Assembly: GCA_039000515.1 (NCBI GenBank)
Contig: JBCFYV010000100.1
Location: forward strand, 48,447,048 to 48,511,047
DNA: 64,000 nt
Reading direction: 5' to 3'
From: Timema cristinae
Taxonomy: Eukaryota > Arthropoda > Insecta > Phasmatodea > Timematidae
Part shown: in pieces, positions 55,377-64,000 of the stretch
How positions within the stretch are numbered: position 1 is the stretch's first letter
How the letters are laid out: every line of letters starts with the position of its first letter
Notes under the pieces: generated by a model
What the model was told of the DNA's origin: nothing
Database searches by the model: none
The model's input: the letters and a program-made list of their open reading frames with translations, nothing else
Made by a program: the position numbers and the translations under genes

Positions 55377-55429
55377 TGGCTGGAGGCGTGGCTTCGCTGA
55401 AGGCTACTCGTCTTAGTTGAAAACAATCG

Positions 55430-55757
55430 GGGTGGTAAGACGATGTGTTTGTGAGTGTCCTCGTAGAACAGCCAAATGGAGGCAGAGTTGGTGAGTCCAT
55501 GCAATCTTTTTCTTTCCATGTTGTGACTCGGTCACAAGGGAGCTAATTTCTTAAATTGTATAATATAGTATTCTTCGGAAGGAATATAAAACAAGTTATC
55601 TTAATTAGCAAGAGCTTAGTCGGATCTGGATTGCATATTAATTCATGTGTCTTAAGTAAACACTTGGTATTGTGATTTGACTACGTTTATCTTTCACTTT
55701 CTGAGCCACTTAATCAAATAAGCACAGAGATTTAAAACTAATTTTACTGCAATTTTT
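55430..55757. other. SC tail remnant, unique DNA, and an SE/SD tail fragment
   Basis: 55430-55452 looks like the tail of the SC SINE cut by the LTR element. 55688-55740 is a reversed SD/SE tail (tttcactttctgagccactt aatc). The rest is unique. Confidence 0.4.
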
Positions 55758-56117
55758 TTAGGTGTTTAACGTGCATTTTCTGAAGCGACTAATATCACCA
55801 CACGATTATTTCTATAAGCGAGTGCTAAAGAGCCAATCTATTTTGCCGGGGTGGTGACCTGGTGGTCTAGGGGTAAGGTGTCAGACTTATATGCTGGCGG
55901 CCGGGGTTCAATCCTCGGTCCCGGCAAAGATTTATCTGATTACCAAACTCTTCCTTCACCTCTGACAAGACATCTTGTGAATGTGGGGAATGCCAGGTCT
56001 CCACCGTGGTTCGGATTCCACGTTAAACTGTAGGTCCTTCATTTCATCTCACAATCACCCTACCATTACACATTAGCGTAAGTGCGTATAACCCGAACGG
56101 GTAGTAAGACGCGGTGC

Positions 56118-56150
<33 letters not shown>

Positions 56151-56360
56151 TTTTGCCGGGAAAAGTATTTTCACATTTATCTTTCAGGGTTCTTTTACAT
56201 GCCACAATTGGCGTGAAACCGATGGCTTTAATTATCCCCCGAAAGAAATTGTGATACGGATTTTTGCCCAAAGAAAAAATTGTTGAACCCGGTTGGTTTT
56301 GAACCTACGAACACCGGATTCCTTAGGAGTGGACTTTACCCTAATACCACCAAGTTCAAC
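55758..56360 (-). mobile_element. SD SINE, minus strand, split by an SB insertion
   Basis: Left part 55758-55850 is 3' end complement (ggtgtttaacgtgcattttc to tattttgccggg). Right part 56149-56360 continues in register (tattttgccgggaaaagtat) through the body, B box complement (ttggttttgaacctacg) and head complement (accaccaagttcaac). Confidence 0.88.
55851..56148 (+). mobile_element. SB SINE, full length, nested in SD
   Basis: Head gtggtgacctggtggtctag, B box (gccggggttcaatcctcg), body, consensus tail and (ATA)n. The target tattttgccggg is perfect at 55839-55850 and 56149-56160. It shares gctggcggccgg with the SB at 6846, so the two may be one subfamily. Confidence 0.95.
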
Positions 56361-56599
56361 TACCGTATAAAATAAACCACAACTAGTCCCTTAGTGGACG
56401 ATTTATATTTATGAGGTAAAGATTTTTAAGAATAATAATGTTTGTCAGCTGATCCGGGAATCAAACCTGACCCCTATAGCTTGGTATATAGACGCACCAC
56501 CATCTCAAATAATATGTAAGATATTTTCATAAAAATGTACATAATGTATAAACATATTAGATTATACTTTTTTTTTAATCTCGTATTATCTTTAAACTT
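56361..56599 (-). mobile_element. SG-like tRNA fragment (56450-56510) in AT-rich DNA
   Basis: The minus strand has ggggtcaggtttgattcccg, a B box with flanks like SG. The A-box side is diverged. The remaining bases are AT-rich and unique. Confidence 0.4.
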
Positions 56600-56612
56600 T
56601 ATATTCTGTTAC

Positions 56613-56869
56613 TACCCGCCTCGGTGGCGTAGTTGTCTAACGCGCTAGTCGTGTTGAGCTAGACTGCTGAGTACGGGGAGATCAAGGTTCGAATCTCGGT
56701 CGGGTGAACTGGGGTGGTTTTTCCTAAATGGTTTTCCACTCTCCCTCCACGCAAATGCGGGTTCACTTCCTCTAATTCAACCTTTCCAATTCCTAATCCA
56801 TTAGCGTAATTAGTACTTAAGGCGTATAACCCGAACGGGTAGTAAGACGTGGTGCTAAATAAAAAAATA
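56613..56869 (+). mobile_element. SA SINE, full length, 13-base target duplication
   Basis: tatattctgttac is perfect at 56600-56612 and 56870-56882. Head ccgcctcggtggcgtagttg, B box (aggttcgaatctcggtc), body, consensus tail with an A-rich end. Together with the copy at 28 this is the best SA in the window. Confidence 0.95.
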
Positions 56870-56882
56870 TATATTCTGTTAC

Positions 56883-58352
56883 GGAAATCAAATATTTTCT
56901 CCATATATTGTAAGATAGATACGCTACTATCTGAGTTAAGGTGTAAGACTGTATTATAATTTCATTTAAAAGCGTATTTATGTCAAGCTATTTGATAATC
57001 CGTTTTATTTTAACGTTCAATATTATCTTCGAACTCTCTTATATAGCCCATTTAAGGTCCTGCCCCCCCCCCCCCCCTTTTCCACAGTGTTTGGAATATA
57101 TTTTCATGGCTTCTTGCCAGCACCTACCTACAAGTAGAGCACATTACTCAATCCGTATTGACCTTAAGTGGATTGAAGGATTTTCTATATCAGGACCATC
57201 AAAAATTCGTGGCATGGATATAAAAAAAACTTTTTTTTTTTGCACACTATTCTTTTTCGGTACTTAAAAAAAGTTCTCTATATCATAAAAAAAAAAGATC
57301 GAAGACGGAGGGGGCTGGGGAAAAAGGAATTATGGAGATGTGAGATGAAGTTAGAAAAGAAGAAATAAAAAGTGAAGAAGAAGAAGAGTGAGAGGGGGAA
57401 AAAGGTAGAATGTACAGAAAAGTAGGGAGGTGGGACCCCCCCCCCCCTTTTTCTTATATTCTACACCAATTTATTGGTCTCAACGCGTTTTTTTTTTTAA
57501 GAAAAAGGAATTTTTATGTGCCGACTTCTACATCCTATATTTCTGTAGCAAAAGCAGCCGTTTATAAAGCCACCTTTAGTTGGAAAGAAAGGGAAAAAGG
57601 AGGGGGGGGGGCAGTTCGAAGGAGATGAAGACAAGGATATAAAACTCGGCTGGAGAAATGGGTGAGGTGGTGGTTGCATACACAGGCTGGGTGTAAGGGG
57701 GTACATGACACTTTTGGACCCAACCAAAATGATAAACGGGGGCGGTAAGAAAAGTGAAAAAGTAAGATTTTTCACTTCTTTTATTTAAAAAAAAAAATAC
57801 ATATATATTCTCTTGTTTATGTGAGAGAATTGTTATCAAAGTGAAGTGAGAAACATTTTCAAGTCGTCAGATTATAATGTAAGATATTTCGCACTATATA
57901 TTTACCGTGTTTTATTTCTACTTTAATGTCACTGAAAGGGACGTTCTATTTTTTTTTTTTTTTCATTTTACACTTCCAACTCTTTTTTTTTCCTTTTCTT
58001 ACCATTATTTTCTTGATACTAGAAAGTTTACGAGTGTCATGAAGTGCGCTTTCTTTTAGCCTCCCCTTCCCTCCCCCTTAGATACCCTATTCCCTCTTCT
58101 TATATGACAGTTGCCAAGTCCTGTGTAAACTGTTCAAGACTCGTGAAGTGCATAGAAGGTGGTCGGAGGATGGGTAAAAAAAAAAAAAAAAAGGGTGGTG
58201 GTGGTGGTGGTGGGGTGGTTCTGGGAGATTCCTAATACCTTCCCTCTGTACCAACCCTTCCACCAATCTGCTTGCGTGCTGACATTTTCACTCTCAGTAA
58301 GTCTTTAGCAAATGTCAGTTCTTCTACACCTTTCCAAACTTGTTTTTTTATG
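56883..58352. other. No gene established; C and G runs, purine/pyrimidine blocks
   Basis: C runs at 57063-57077 and 57436-57447, G run at 57602-57611, T and A runs, and (GGT)n at about 58194-58210. Frames of 60-95 codons on both strands across 56980-57839 are interrupted by runs and mutually exclusive. No recognisable domain. Confidence 0.4.
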
Positions 58353-58628
58353 AGAGGTATTTTTTTTTACCTTACACTTTCTGAACAGACTGATTATATA
58401 AGCAAACGTGATCTATAATCTAACCTAAATCTAGAACAGACACAATACAAAGTCCTCAGGCCATTAATTGATAGATGTTATTTATATATATAAAGGAAAC
58501 CCCAATTTAACCGTAGATAATTTTTCTGCCATGCCATGAATAAAACCTTTAATTGCATCTGAATTTATATTAAAATATTTACCCCCTTATATATGGAAAT
58601 CTAGTCTATTGCAGCCCTTATACCATGG
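58353..58628 (-). mobile_element. SE SINE, minus strand, degraded
   Basis: Tail complement (ccttacactttctgaacaga ctga), middle (ctaacctaaatctagaacag, acacaatacaaagtcctcag) matching the copy at 52470 (aacttaaatatagaaccaac), then a badly decayed head ending about ttataccatgg. Confidence 0.6.
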
Positions 58629-58649
58629 GACTAGTAATGAGTTTATTTT

Positions 58650-59420
58650 TAGCTTGTAAATTTTTCTTTCTTGAATCCTTGGAGAAAGAATTATTGTGAT
58701 CGTCATAAAGAAAAAAAAATATAATCTCGAAATGTTGATAAATGTTGACGTTTCATGTTCACATACAACTGAAAAGGTTGTTTTTACGATGTTGTGTGTC
58801 TATCACGGCCTAGAGCTGAAATAATTTTACTGTTCGGGCTAAAACTTTGTGTCTAGGATTTCCATATGGTTCCGTTGAAAAGATTTTTTGGGATTAGAAA
58901 TCTAACTCTAAATTAAGGGAAGTTTACTGAAAATTATAAATAGAAAAATAAAACTATTTTCTTGAAATTCACGCTAACGATATTGATTATATAGTTTATG
59001 TAGGCACTCTTTACGATTATATAGAAAATGGCAACTCTAACAGCCCATTAAAATTTACTTGAGGGTATTTTATTTAGGTGCAAATTTCCAATATTAATGA
59101 AATCTCTGCAAATATTAAAAATACGAATTAACTTATCATTGTATGAGTGTAGTACTCTTAAAAATAAATATACTTTACTGGGAATATATTTTTTACCAAG
59201 CCAGTAGTTTCTGAGCTCTAAGTAAATTAAGGTAAATTAATATATATTTTATTATTTATATCTTTGAAATGTAAAATTGTTTGCTATGCTGTTTAGTGGA
59301 ATGTTTCTGCACCATTATATATTAATAGTTTTCTCAAATCCTACTAGTTTCTAGTAAAGGTTTATATTTTAAGATAAAATAGAGAAAAAGTCTTAGTGAC
59401 GCACTGTACCATTTATTTTC
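58650..59420 (-). repeat. Rep1 dispersed repeat, copy 3, minus strand
   Basis: Reverse order relative to copy 1: attattgtgatcgtcataaa, gttgacgtttcatgttcaca, ggcctagagctgaaataatt, aatctaactctaaat, ending gcactgtaccatttattttc, the complement of the Rep1 start. Diverged, without open frames. Confidence 0.55.
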
Positions 59421-59769
59421 TTGATGTTCCTCTGTAGCCATAAACGTAATCTAAACAAGATTGACCTACTTGAAAGGTATTCCCTTGAGCTCCCACAGTC
59501 GGCAACCCCGCCATACTCAAAGGAATCGGGTCTTGCCTATCTGTGGTTTATGACACGACCTTTAAAAATCCTATAAATGCCAACTTTTGAGATACCTTTC
59601 TAGTGGTTTATTATATAAACTTACTAACAAGTTTGAAAAGTTGCGTATTAACGGCTCAACTTTATAAAGGGTAGAGGTGAGTCAAATATTTTGGAAGAAA
59701 TACACTTCGTTTACCTTAAAAACTATGTCTTAACTTAGATTTTAATCTGTACCATTATGTAAACCGACA
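59421..59769. other. No gene seen
   Basis: Unique sequence, less AT-rich around 59480-59560. No frame longer than 60 codons. Confidence 0.4.
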
Positions 59770-59925
59770 AGGTAAGGTGCTTTTCAGGGTGAATAAAGTT
59801 GACTCTCGTATTCGCGTGGATAGAGGAAGTAAGAATTGCTTACACTGTACACAACTGAGATTTAATCTATTATCTTCTCATAACAGTTTATTGCGAGACT
59901 GACGCCTTGTATTATGTGACTTCCC
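59770..59925 (-). mobile_element. SC SINE, minus strand, heavily degraded
   Basis: gactctcgtattcgcgtgga, cacaactgagatttaatcta, gcgagactgacgccttgtat: body, B box and head complements of SC in the right order. The tail is gone. Confidence 0.5.
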
Positions 59926-60108
59926 ATGCAAAGGAAAGTATTTAATGATATATATATATAAATTAGTTTTTGTTCGTACTTTAATAAGTGTAGGTAATAA
60001 ATTTGTCTAACGATTTAAGTCCAAAAGATTAAAGAATTTATGAGCATTATTAATAAAAATCATTAAGACTATAAAAATTAAATGTGTTTTAAATAGTAGG
60101 TTTTTTTA

Positions 60109-60344
60109 GCACTACGTATTATTACCTGTTAAGTTTATACATATATGTACTAATGACGATAATGAGTTAGGAATGAGGAAGTTGAATTTTTAGAGGAAGT
60201 GTACTAGCAGTTGCGTAGTAGAAGGAGAGTGGGTAAGCGTTTGAGATAAACCCTCCTTAGTACACCCGACGGGATTTGAACCCAAATATCCCTGCCATCG
60301 GCAGTCTATTCCAACAAGAGAGTAGTAAGTAAGACCATGCGGGT
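60109..60344 (-). mobile_element. SC SINE, minus strand
   Basis: Tail complement (gcactacgtattattacctg), body (gaggaagttgaatttttaga), cacccgacgggatttgaacc, cggcagtctattcc, head complement ending atgcggg. Confidence 0.8.
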
Positions 60345-60753
60345 AATAGTATTATTAAATTTCTTGAGATTTAGGCCATAACTTTTCTAAAAAACCTCTT
60401 TTTAAATTAGTTTTGTTTAAATTATAAAATTGTCAAAACTCTTGACCGATATAAAGAAAGAATAATAATCCTACAAAAAATTAAATTATTAAATCATCTT
60501 ACGTGTCAAATTTAAAAAGAATGATTACATGCACATAATACTCATACATATCTTGCTAAAGATAAAAATGTTTCCACAAAAATGTAGGATAAACAATCAT
60601 TAAAAAATATAAAAGACCAGTAGGAGAGTCCTAAAAAAAATTTATTATAACAAAAATAAATAAAGTAAAAATAAAATACTAGAAATTTAAACGATATTTT
60701 AAAAACTTATCTGACCTAAAAAAAATTCACCAAACTTATATAACATCAAATAT
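60345..60753. other. No gene seen; very AT-rich
   Basis: AT-rich unique sequence with no frames or repeats recognised. Confidence 0.4.
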
Positions 60754-60765
60754 AATACAAAGATT

Positions 60766-61055
60766 ATTATTGTTAGTACCACGTCTTACTACCCGTTCGA
60801 TTTATACGCACTTATGCTGATGTGTAATGGTAGGATGATTGTGATATGAAATGGAGGACCTACAGTTTAGGGTGGGTTCCGAACCACGGTGGAAGCCTGT
60901 CATTCCCTTTATTCACAAGTTGTGATCAATACACGCCTTGTCAGGGGTGAAGGAAGGGTTTGGTAATCAGATAAATCTGTGCCGGGACTGAGGATTGAAC
61001 CCTGGACCCCCAGCACAGAAGTCCGACACCTTACCCCTAGACCACCGGGTCACCC
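60766..61055 (-). mobile_element. SB SINE, full length, minus strand, perfect target duplication
   Basis: taatacaaagat at 60754-60765 and 61056-61067. Tail complement from 60776, full body including gtgatcaatacacgccttg, B box complement (aggattgaaccctggac), A box complement ending ccgggtcacc. Confidence 0.93.
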
Positions 61056-61067
61056 TAATACAAAGAT

Positions 61068-62064
61068 AAAATGGATTCCATGATAATTAATCTTGTACTG
61101 TAAAGTCTAGATATAACAAACGACAGACTTTTGATGAAGCGATAAAGTTAAAATTTGAGATTAATATTATAATGACTGTTTTGTTAAACAATGTGATTCA
61201 TTAAAGAGAAATGTTAATATAGCTTGGGAGAATATATTTTAATAATGCTATGTTAAGTTAATTAAATTCAATTTCGATTTAAAATGATGTTAAAAATTAT
61301 TACTAAGCCATACACTAGAATTAAACTAGTATTAGGTGTAAAAATAATCATATTAATAAATAAAGGTGTTTAACCCAGAGCTAAATGAAATTCTTTCAAC
61401 AATTATTTTCCAAACAAATCTCAATTTAGTTAATCTACTATAGGTATTTCTCTTATATCTCTGTTATATACGGTTTATATTAATGAACCATCCTAAGGGG
61501 AGGAGGTTCAAACAACATCAAAACCTAACATAAAAAGGGGGGACAACAGGAGCGAGTGCTTGGAGTTCAATGCTTTGAATGTTTTTTAGGCCCAAACATT
61601 CGAAAACCGAAGCTCGCAACTCTCACCTGTTGCTGAGTTTACCATAAGGACAGTCTACCTCAAGCGTCAGTCAAATAATGCATACTGCTAGTTTAAGAGA
61701 AAACTAAAAATAATAAATAAATATAATTTTATTCTACCTAGGGTATGGCGGCTGAAATCATGTTACGTTGGTATTTATTAAATATCTCACAAAAAGATAA
61801 CCATCAGATTCATTAATTATTAACATTAGATATTGCCAAAATATATAAACAGATAATATATATGAACTCCATATTTTCAACGTTCATGTCAAAGAAAAAT
61901 ATCAATCATTTACCATTAGCGTTGATATTACTGACAAGTCATAAAGTTAAAAGCGGCTTCAGCCATTTAAAGGCTATTACACATTTAGTCGAGATTACCA
62001 AAGAAAATTTACAATCATACAGTTAATTATCAAGTCTATTAACAGGGCTCATTTTTCCCAAACC
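61068..62064. other. No gene seen; AT-rich, one hairpin
   Basis: AT-rich unique sequence except for the hairpin listed at 61544. No coding frame. Confidence 0.4.
61544..61632. repeat. Imperfect hairpin of about 89 bases
   Basis: Left arm caacaggagcgagtgcttgg, gaatgttttttaggcc; right arm ggcccaaacattcgaaaacc, gaagctcgcaactctcacct gttg. The arms pair in blocks of 5-8 bases with bulges. It could be a small element remnant or a transcribed hairpin. Confidence 0.45.
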
Positions 62065-62196
62065 TTTAAATACTCGTCCATCAGTAATGGCACGTTGCAA
62101 ATATACAACAATGTTGTCTAACTTTTAACATTTAAATACTCGTCCATCAGTAATAGCACGTTTCAAATAAACAATTTTGTCTAACATTGGAATTTT
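62065..62196. repeat. Tandem duplication, 66-base unit, two copies
   Basis: Both units start tttaaatactcgtccatcag at 62065 and 62131 and run through taatggcacgttgcaaatat (first) or taatagcacgtttcaaataa (second). The second has a short deletion near tttgtctaac. Confidence 0.85.
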
Positions 62197-63049
62197 AAAT
62201 GTTCCCGCGAACATGAGTTAAATATTTCCGCAAGTAAGAATAGAAACGGCATTCTAAACCCATTAAATAAACTATCGATAAAGTTCACAAGATATATAAT
62301 CGATTATTACAACTCGACAAGCGATAAGACGCCATTACCTAGCAACGAGTTGATATTTAAAGAAAGGTAAGATACATTTCCTAACTATCCTATTTATGCT
62401 TAGCGTTTTTAGAATTATTGAAACAAGGCCTAAAGAGATTTTGGAAACATTTAATTTAACCAAAAAGAAGTTAAAGTTTATCGAAATAGAATTTTGATCT
62501 TACATTATTAAACGATGATGAAAAGCCGTAGCTTCTCCTATTCCCGAAATGATTCAGGCCCAATTGTTTGTCTGTTGGTTCAAGCACCAGTATATATATC
62601 GTACAACTCAGAAGAGGGACACAGGAAAAAAAGGTGGGGGTGGGGGTCACAATCTAGATCAAATAGGGAACACATATTTGCGCATGCCAACATAGCTTCG
62701 GGAAAGTCCGATGACGTTCGGGAACATTCTCGCTAGGGTTATTTTCACTGCGCAGGTTTTTTCCACTCAATGTATTCGGTGCACTCGCGTCACTTTCTTG
62801 ATGGTCAGTGCTCTATTTTCCCGGCTCAGAGAAGGTGTGTCGGGTAGAACTAGTTTTGTTATTCCGCGCGGTCCCAGCCAGCATACAAACGGGGTAAGTT
62901 TAGTCCAGTTTTGTATTTTATGTACGCCGTCCAATTCTACATTAATAGAAGCGAATTATTTGGCTTAGTCACTCCTTGTTATCTGTTGCAATAATAAACA
63001 ATTCTCTCTCTCTCTCACTATATAAGTCTGTATGTATGTATGTATGTAT
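62197..63049. other. Unique sequence, CpG-richer 62640-62920, ends in (TATG)n
   Basis: 62690-62910 has a higher CpG density than the window (gatgacgttcgggaacattc, attccgcgcggtcccagcca) and includes a CRE half-site (tgacgt). Plus-strand frames of 73 and 85 codons (62515-62968) have no recognised motif. (CT)n at 63004-63016 and (TATG)n at 63029-63049 border the LTR-like copy. A promoter or first exon is possible but unproven. Confidence 0.3.
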
Positions 63050-64000
63050 TGTAACCCCCCCTTTTATTTATATACCAAATAAGTCAGGTTGGTCACAAGA
63101 GAGTTTATTTATTTTCAATAATAACAATAACATTACTCGATGAGAAAAGAGTGGGACAAGCCCGGAGTTAGGCGTAGGCAAAATGAGGCCATTATAACTC
63201 ATATACAAACAAAGATATGGGGTACGACCCCAAGCAATAAGATGGCCGCCGTAGGTACCCACAGCATAAACAAACATTTAAATTGACCTCCATACAAATT
63301 CGTAAAGTATAATAATAAAGAATGAATATAGGAACAATAACCCGCATACTAACAATAAACATTAGACATAGACTATTCGCCATCGGCGACTCCCCAATAA
63401 CTTATGAAAAAGAGTCCCAAAAAAAAAGGTTACCATCACAGCTATTCTAAAGCTCAAAAAATGAAACCAAGTTTCATTATATAGATGCATCATTAAAATT
63501 GAATAACTTTGCAATTAACAATACTAATACACTAAGATCGTGGGTTCACGACCCCAGGTTTAACCAACAAAGTTTGGATCAATGAAAATTCAACCCCCAA
63601 TAATGACAGTAACATTGATCGTTCACTATGATTTTACCCAAATACTCAAAAGGTACGGTAAAACTAAACATCCCGCACATCAAACATAGCGGAGTAAATA
63701 GCCCCAAAACAATCCGTGAAGCGGATGAGATAGGTCAATCTGAATAATATTATCCCTAAGTTCAAACTGCGCTGCCATGATCTCTACAAAAAGTCGCAGT
63801 TCCAATATATAATAAAGTTAAATTGTAAATAAATATCGACCAAAACGTAATTTAGAATTCATCGTTACTCAAAACCGAATTTTGATACAAGTAAATTAAA
63901 TCTAGAATTGACACCAAGTGCCTCACCTATAGAATGCGGAGAAATGTGTCATGGCACTAGAGTCCTGCCATTATATACAACCAAGGTAGCGTCACGTGCT
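63050..64000 (-). mobile_element. LTR-like element, copy 2, cut by window end
   Basis: Starts tgtaacccccc and follows copy 1 (54238) base for base apart from small indels, one insertion near 63308-63340, and scattered substitutions. The TATA motif is kept. About 240 bases of the expected CpG-rich end lie beyond 64000. Minus-strand frames of 69-71 codons in both copies differ mostly by amino-acid changes, so they are not under protein selection. Confidence 0.6.

Larger units (their letters stand above)
54238..55429 (-). mobile_element. LTR-like element, copy 1 (probable solo LTR, about 1.19 kb)
   Basis: Read on the minus strand it runs from tgttttcaac to ggggtaaca, so it has TGTT...AACA ends. 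Features in that direction: a CpG-rich first quarter with a GC box (55367-55376), a TATA motif (55151-55156), about 850 bases of AT-rich sequence, and aataaa signals about 60 and 20 bases before the end. This is the order expected of U3, R and U5. A second copy starts at 63050, over 90% identical by eye. No gag or pol lies beside either. Target duplication is unclear. Confidence 0.6.

Noticed and set aside
54238..64000. The two LTR-like copies as ends of one intact retrotransposon of about 9.8 kb
   Set aside because: The interval holds SINEs, Rep1 and unique DNA but no gag or pol. No primer-binding site is visible at 63049 on the minus strand, and the SC tail appears to resume at 55430, which marks copy 1 as a separate insertion.

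Overview
This is AT-rich eukaryotic nuclear DNA (roughly two-thirds A+T by eye) in which I cannot identify a single complete host gene. No open frame resembles a conserved cellular protein. The recognisable coding remnants are broken reverse-transcriptase pieces of non-LTR retrotransposons. The organism is most likely an invertebrate, probably an arthropod. The main hint is the block at 20549-21018, whose start (gctgttgcccgcggctt) and closing run of cagt repeats are, from memory, typical of LINE 3' ends common in insect and other arthropod genomes. The species cannot be fixed from this window.

The window is dominated by tRNA-derived SINEs, about 50 copies or fragments on both strands. I use private names. 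SC is the oldest and commonest, with a class-II (Leu/Ser-like) tRNA head. SA is a younger relative of SC with a changed 5' head. SB has a Glu-like head and its own body. SD has a different head, body and tail. SE has a Lys-like head and an SD-type tail. SG and SH are single or fragmentary tRNA-like elements. SA, SB and SC end in the same stretch of about 40 bases, which can fold into a two-part stem-loop and is followed by (TAA)n. SD and SE share a second tail around agaaagtgcacgttaaata. This looks like two SINE groups, each using a different LINE partner. Many copies still have direct target-site duplications, and several insertions are nested.

Layout: 0-4.5 kb holds SINEs, a degraded LINE fragment and an hAT-like element full of ATCGATAC. 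4.5-9.7 kb holds two foldback elements, SINEs and low-complexity sequence. 9.8-12.2 kb is a broken LINE reverse transcriptase interrupted by a dispersed repeat (Rep1) and an SA SINE. 12.2-20.5 kb is mostly unique AT-rich sequence with microsatellites, an inverted-repeat MITE and one weak exon candidate. 20.5-34 kb is dense SINEs with two more foldbacks and a 142-base palindromic MITE. 34-42 kb is AT-rich with SINEs and a minus-strand LINE fragment containing a (CT)n tract. 42-48.5 kb holds SINEs, including two adjacent insertions flanked by three copies of one target sequence. 48.5-53 kb holds Rep1 with a 22-base minisatellite, another LINE fragment, a degenerate CAAGGTATA repeat, a fifth foldback and SE. 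54-64 kb holds two copies of a roughly 1.2 kb LTR-like element on the minus strand, with SINEs, Rep1 and a CpG-richer unique stretch between them.

Nothing here works together as an operon or pathway. The structure is a record of repeated retrotransposition into DNA that is probably intergenic or intronic. Boundaries of degenerate elements are good to about 10-20 bases; those with target-site duplications are nearly exact.
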